From Muribaculaceae bacterium (lineage in GTDB: Bacteria > Bacteroidota > Bacteroidia > Bacteroidales > Muribaculaceae), in the NCBI GenBank assembly GCA_029060285.1, contig JAIDUH010000212.1, positions 1 through 55,084 on the forward strand: a stretch of DNA of 55,084 nt, written 5' to 3'. Position numbers and translations under genes: made by a program. The notes beneath the pieces were generated by a model that had not been told where the DNA came from, did not search any database, and worked only from the letters and a program-made list of their open reading frames with translations. Below are positions 52,665 to 55,084 of the stretch, one piece after another. Each line of letters starts with the position of its first letter. Within the stretch, counting starts at the first letter, position 1.

Positions 52665-53420
52665 ATGAATGAAACTTTTGAAGAAAGAATACAACGAATA
52701 TCTCGTCACCTGAATAAAGACAAGAAAAGAAATACTATCTACAAAGAGATTATCGTTAGTATTTCATCTTGCTTGATAGTTGCAGGCATTTCTTTATTAA
52801 TTACTATTTTTTTATATTCACCACAAGAGAAATTCATAGAGAAGAATAATATTCAAAACTCATTAAGTACTGTTGTTCGCAATGGTGGATCCATCGACGA
52901 AGCGAAACAAATATATGAAACCAAAACAATAGTCAACAAGCCATTTTTTACATCTGAAACAGATTTCTTGAAGACTCATTATCCGTCCGAAACATCATTG
53001 TCTTCGATATTATCTGATTTGCTTGTAAATTATTACAATCAAGAGTCCATTGCTTCAGATTCAGTTTATGTACAAAGTCTTCGAAACATGATTTCTGAGT
53101 ACAATACAATTCATCCATTTGACGGTTTAGAAGAAAGCCAAAAGTATTATCTCGACAATATCCATCAGAAACTTGACTCTAATTATTATTCGATTCAAGA
53201 TGATTTAATAAAACTTGGAGAAGAACTGGATAGAAAAAATCTTCTTGTAAACAAGTATCTAAATAAATCTGAAATTAGTTTTAAGATTTCTATCATTGCT
53301 TTAGTTATCACAGTCTTTTTCTCAGTTTGGCAACTAATTCAGAATTATAGAACAAGCAGACAAATTAAAGCAATCTTTAAACCAGAATCTGAAAAAAATC
53401 TAACACAGGAGGATAATTAA
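52665..53420 (+). CDS. Membrane protein with N- and C-terminal helices
   Basis: A 251-residue product if started at the ATG at 52665 (MNETFEERIQRISRHL); an earlier ATG at 52581 would add residues that better belong to the frameshifted fragment. One transmembrane helix lies near residues 28-50 (IIVSISSCLIVAGISLLITI) and a second near 210-232 (ISIIALVITVFFSVWQLI). The 150 residues between are soluble and would face the periplasm if both helices span. No family is recognised. Part of the rightward accessory set. Confidence 0.6.
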   Translation: MNETFEERIQRISRHLNKDKKRNTIYKEIIVSISSCLIVAGISLLITIFLYSPQEKFIEKNNIQNSLSTVVRNGGSIDEAKQIYETKTIVNKPFFTSETDFLKTHYPSETSLSSILSDLLVNYYNQESIASDSVYVQSLRNMISEYNTIHPFDGLEESQKYYLDNIHQKLDSNYYSIQDDLIKLGEELDRKNLLVNKYLNKSEISFKISIIALVITVFFSVWQLIQNYRTSRQIKAIFKPESEKNLTQEDN

Positions 53421-53462
53421 CAATCGTATCTTCCTAATTTCCCCAATATCTTATTGACTTGT

Positions 53463-53909
53463 ATGGAACTAAAAGAATTCATAAAAACCGCAATTAGCGA
53501 TATAACCAATGCAATCAGTGAATTGCAAAACGAATTAGGAAACAATGCTGTTGTATCACCTCCAATGCCCTCTCCTATTGCACTGAAAACGCTACAACAA
53601 GAAGGAAGAAACAGATTGATCTCGGATATTGATTTCAACGTGGCAATTACTGTAGGAAGTGTAGATTCAATGGAAGGAAATGCAGGTGCAGGAGTCCTTC
53701 AGGTTTTCTCCGCCAAAGTAAACGCAGGAAATGAGTCAAGATCGGAAAAGGTATCACGTATTTCCTTTTCCATTCCTGTAATATATCCCACTGCAGAGGT
53801 TAAGACAGATCGTGAGCTTAGAGACGAATCAGCCAAAAGAAAACTACAGGAGCTAAGAACTAAGAATCGATCTTCTGTTTCCGTTGAAGTTTCTCAGGAA
53901 GGAAAATAA
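53463..53909 (+). CDS. Trypco2-like domain protein
   Basis: A 148-residue protein from the ATG at 53463 (MELKEFIKTAISDITNAISE). The layout is an N-terminal amphipathic helix, then a beta-rich part with ISDIDFNVAITVGS, a Gly-rich turn, GVLQVFSAKVNAG and VSRISFSIPVIYP. It resembles the Trypco2 (trypsin-co-occurring domain 2) family found in conflict and defence loci. The call is from pattern memory only. The C-terminal 30 residues are charged. Its 3' end overlaps an opposing gene by 50 bases. Confidence 0.5.
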   Translation: MELKEFIKTAISDITNAISELQNELGNNAVVSPPMPSPIALKTLQQEGRNRLISDIDFNVAITVGSVDSMEGNAGAGVLQVFSAKVNAGNESRSEKVSRISFSIPVIYPTAEVKTDRELRDESAKRKLQELRTKNRSSVSVEVSQEGK

Positions 53910-54081
53910 AATCCACCCAGTCTTCTCCGGTAAGCCATTCGAAAGCATCATTAGCCTCCTGGATAGCTATTGCGGAAGTCTCACTTTTGGAAGCATAATA
54001 CCAGAACAGACGGCAGTACAGTCGGCGATAGCGATAGCGCAGGATTACATTAGAGATTCGGTTGAAGATATTGCGTATCAT
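53860..54081 (-). CDS. Small opposing gene (73 aa)
   Basis: A basic-to-acidic protein: MIRNIFNRISNVILRYRYRR, then YCRLFWYYASKSETSAIAIQ and ANDAFEWLTGEDWVDFIF. It reads like a genuine small helical protein, and a -7 box (TAACTTTG on the minus strand, 54101-54108) lies about 20 bases upstream. It runs against the accessory genes and overlaps the end of the Trypco2-like gene, so transcription from it could also interfere with that gene. Function unknown. Confidence 0.6.
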   Translation of the reverse strand: MIRNIFNRISNVILRYRYRRLYCRLFWYYASKSETSAIAIQEANDAFEWLTGEDWVDFIFLPEKLQRKQKIDS

Positions 54082-54129
54082 ATTTCTGAATTTAAAAATA
54101 CAAAGTTACACATTCATATCAATTAAAAG

Positions 54130-54147
54130 TTTTAAGTATTGCAGTAT
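54130..54147 (+). repeat. 18-bp motif, copy 2 (TTTTAAGTATTGCAGTAT)
   Basis: It matches 17556-17573 at 17 of 18 positions and overlaps the start codon of the gene at 54146. Confidence 0.4.
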
Positions 54148-54589
54148 GGCTAAATACACCACTGGCGACTTATGTGATACATTGAACCAATTCAATTATG
54201 ACAACTGGTTCGGAGAAGAGGAAGCTCCTGACTTTGTTGAGGAACTAAAGGCCTGTGCCTTCAACATCGTCAGGGAGAATCCCGGCATTGAGCGGTCCGA
54301 ATGGATAGACAAACTCATAAGGCAATACCCTTCCGAGGTTGTGGATGCATACGGCACCAACCCCAGAGAAGTGTATCATGATCTCTCAGACCTTTGGGAA
54401 ATGGAATACACCGACCCGGAGACACACGAGTGGAATAGTTTTGCCGGTTGGTCTGAATACCTTGCTACAGATCCAGACGCACTGCAAGTGCAACTGGAAC
54501 GAGCGAAGGAGCGGATCAAGGAACTTGAAACCGAATTAGCCCTACTGAAAGGTAAGACACAAAACAAGGCTCACAGAGCCGATAACTAA
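54146..54589 (+). CDS. WEMEY-motif protein B
   Basis: A 147-residue acidic protein from the ATG at 54146 (MAKYTTGDLCDTLNQFNYDN). The central ERSEWIDKLIRQYPSEVVDA and DLWEMEYTDPETHEWNSFAG are related to the protein at 51938. A C-terminal coiled coil (QLERAKERIKELETELALLK) follows, absent from protein A. It is the last gene before attR. Function unknown. Confidence 0.7.
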   Translation: MAKYTTGDLCDTLNQFNYDNWFGEEEAPDFVEELKACAFNIVRENPGIERSEWIDKLIRQYPSEVVDAYGTNPREVYHDLSDLWEMEYTDPETHEWNSFAGWSEYLATDPDALQVQLERAKERIKELETELALLKGKTQNKAHRADN

Positions 54590-54773
54590 ACAAAGATATA
54601 TAAACCCTCGTGTCATACCGCCAAATGCGTCAGGAAACGCCGTAGAGGTCAAATGGCACAATTAAACCGAATTAAACGAGATAAAAATAATGACATAATA
54701 GTTTGTTCAGGCATTCTCTACTTGTCGGAACTTACTAAGAGTGAGATAATTATTGTCAGTGTTGAGGTTTTCT

Positions 54774-54803
54774 CAGCGGCGCAGGCTGCTATCGAGGACT
54801 AAG
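54774..54803 (+). repeat. attR: right attachment repeat
   Basis: The second copy of the 30-bp repeat, 28 of 30 identical to 14686-14715. It encodes the dikinase C-terminus SAAQAAIED and stop, but the upstream 185 bases are not ppdK, so this copy is an orphaned gene end. No gene is seen in 54590-54773. Confidence 0.9.
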
Positions 54804-54826
54804 ACATACTTCAAACTCATAAAAGC

Positions 54827-54870
54827 GTTAGGCTGTAACACTCCGATAAAAAAGGAGGTTACAGCCTAAC
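54827..54870 (+). terminator. Terminator after attR, probable original ppdK terminator
   Basis: A 13-bp perfect stem (54827-54839 with 54858-54870) plus an inner CTCC/GGAG pairing around the loop GATAAAAAA, with CTGTTCTT after it. It has the same layout as the left terminator but an unrelated stem. Confidence 0.7.
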
Positions 54871-54929
54871 CTGTTCTTAGGAGGTTCATTCATTTGGATA
54901 CAGAAATTGAGCCAAATAAACTGAACTTG

Positions 54930-54993
54930 CATACTCCAGAGCATACACCCCTAAACAACATTACATACACCGAACATACACCAGTGCATACAC
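54930..54993 (+). repeat. Five CATACAC/CATACTC repeats at 11-12 base spacing
   Basis: Copies begin at 54930, 54942, 54964, 54975 and 54987 (spacings 12, 22, 11, 12). They lie in host sequence between the terminator and the next gene. Nothing else is seen in 54871-55023. Confidence 0.45.
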
Positions 54994-55023
54994 CTCAAAT
55001 TTATCTTTTTTTTTCTTCGGAAC

Positions 55024-55084
55024 TCATTTATCAGTATTGTCTGTATCTTTTATCTCCTTTTCAACTTCTTTCATTCCATCCTTG
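55024..55084 (-). CDS. 3' end of a host gene
   Basis: The minus strand reads KDGMKEVEKEIKDTDNTDK and a TGA stop at 55024-55026, a charged helical C-terminus continuing past the window edge. Too short to assign; a plus-strand frame through the same bases is less protein-like. Confidence 0.4.
   Translation of the reverse strand, partial: KDGMKEVEKEIKDTDNTDK

Larger units (their letters stand above)
14686..54803. mobile_element. Defective prophage integrated in the 3' end of ppdK
   Basis: The element is bounded by a 30-bp imperfect direct repeat and carries an integrase next to the left boundary. It has a terminase-small-like gene, internal virion proteins, giant polyvalent proteins, a broken portal, a RecT/HU/nuclease early operon and an XRE repressor. 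No large terminase, capsid, tail, lysis, relaxase or conjugation gene is visible, so it is read as a podovirus-like prophage that lost its head/tail block rather than a conjugative element. The boundaries are firm; the claim that it is defective rests on absence of genes I should be able to recognise. Confidence 0.88.

Noticed and set aside
14686..54803. Integrative conjugative element
   Set aside because: No relaxase, coupling protein outside the nuclease fusion, or Tra/T4SS gene is visible, whereas virion-type genes and a portal are. The FtsK-like half is not membrane-anchored.
14686..54803. crAss-like phage with stop-codon recoding
   Set aside because: Core genes end at ordinary TAA/TGA/TAG codons and no crAss-type RNA polymerase or capsid genes are present; the tRNA-like gene shows no suppressor anticodon.

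Overview
The window looks like a chromosome segment from the order Bacteroidales. The support is gene content (SbcCD, membrane pyrophosphatase, a GSCFA protein, a PorT-like outer-membrane barrel, a LysM/periplasmic-binding fusion, pyruvate phosphate dikinase) and repeated promoters of the Bacteroidetes type (-7 box TAnnTTTG, often with TTTG about 20 bases upstream). It carries a roughly 40 kb integrated phage-like element inserted at the 3' end of ppdK. Host sequence covers 1-14715 and about 54804-55084. The element is bounded by a 30-bp imperfect direct repeat (14686-14715 and 54774-54803) that encodes the last residues and stop codon of the dikinase. Each copy is followed by its own terminator hairpin.

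Element layout. (i) 14716-17046: a tyrosine integrase of the Bacteroidales type, preceded by phased TTACAAA repeats and followed by a noncoding stretch with two arrays of an 11-bp repeat (TTTGGTTTnnn) around an AT-rich core. (ii) 17047-31131: a terminase-small-subunit-like gene, a T7 gp14-like internal virion protein, a helical virion-type protein and a 4015-residue polyvalent protein. In that giant I recognise ParB/DdrB-like, nucleotidyltransferase, pyrophosphatase-like, ADP-ribosyltransferase-like and N6-adenine methylase regions. (iii) 31132-36366: an AT-richer accessory island with a two-helix membrane protein, a promoter followed by an elaborately self-complementary leader, three small paralogous proteins in tandem, a further membrane protein, a frameshifted lipoprotein and a second, shorter copy of the helical virion-type protein. 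(iv) 36367-41305: a 1341-residue protein that looks like the detached C-terminal part of a giant polyvalent protein, then a podovirus-type portal gene cut short by an insertion sequence. (v) 41306-43969: an IS21-family element (istA, istB). (vi) 43970-50735: a leftward early operon for DNA recombination with a DUF1064 protein, DUF4494 protein, HU, a RecB-type nuclease fused to an FtsK-type ATPase, RecT, a free-standing MutS mismatch-recognition domain, several tiny proteins and a tRNA-like gene. (vii) 50736-54773: a switch region with face-to-face promoters, an XRE repressor and a rightward accessory set (two membrane proteins, two related WEMEY-motif proteins, a Trypco2-like protein, a small opposing gene).

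No large terminase, major capsid, tail or lysis gene is visible, and the portal has no 3' half on the far side of the IS. The element is therefore most likely a defective prophage that lost its head/tail block at the IS site, while the integration, recombination, regulatory and accessory parts look intact. The most unusual points are the 11-bp phased arrays next to the terminase-like gene, the nuclease-FtsK fusion beside RecT, the structured leader with its tandem paralogues, the broken giant protein, and the accessory genes downstream of the repressor.
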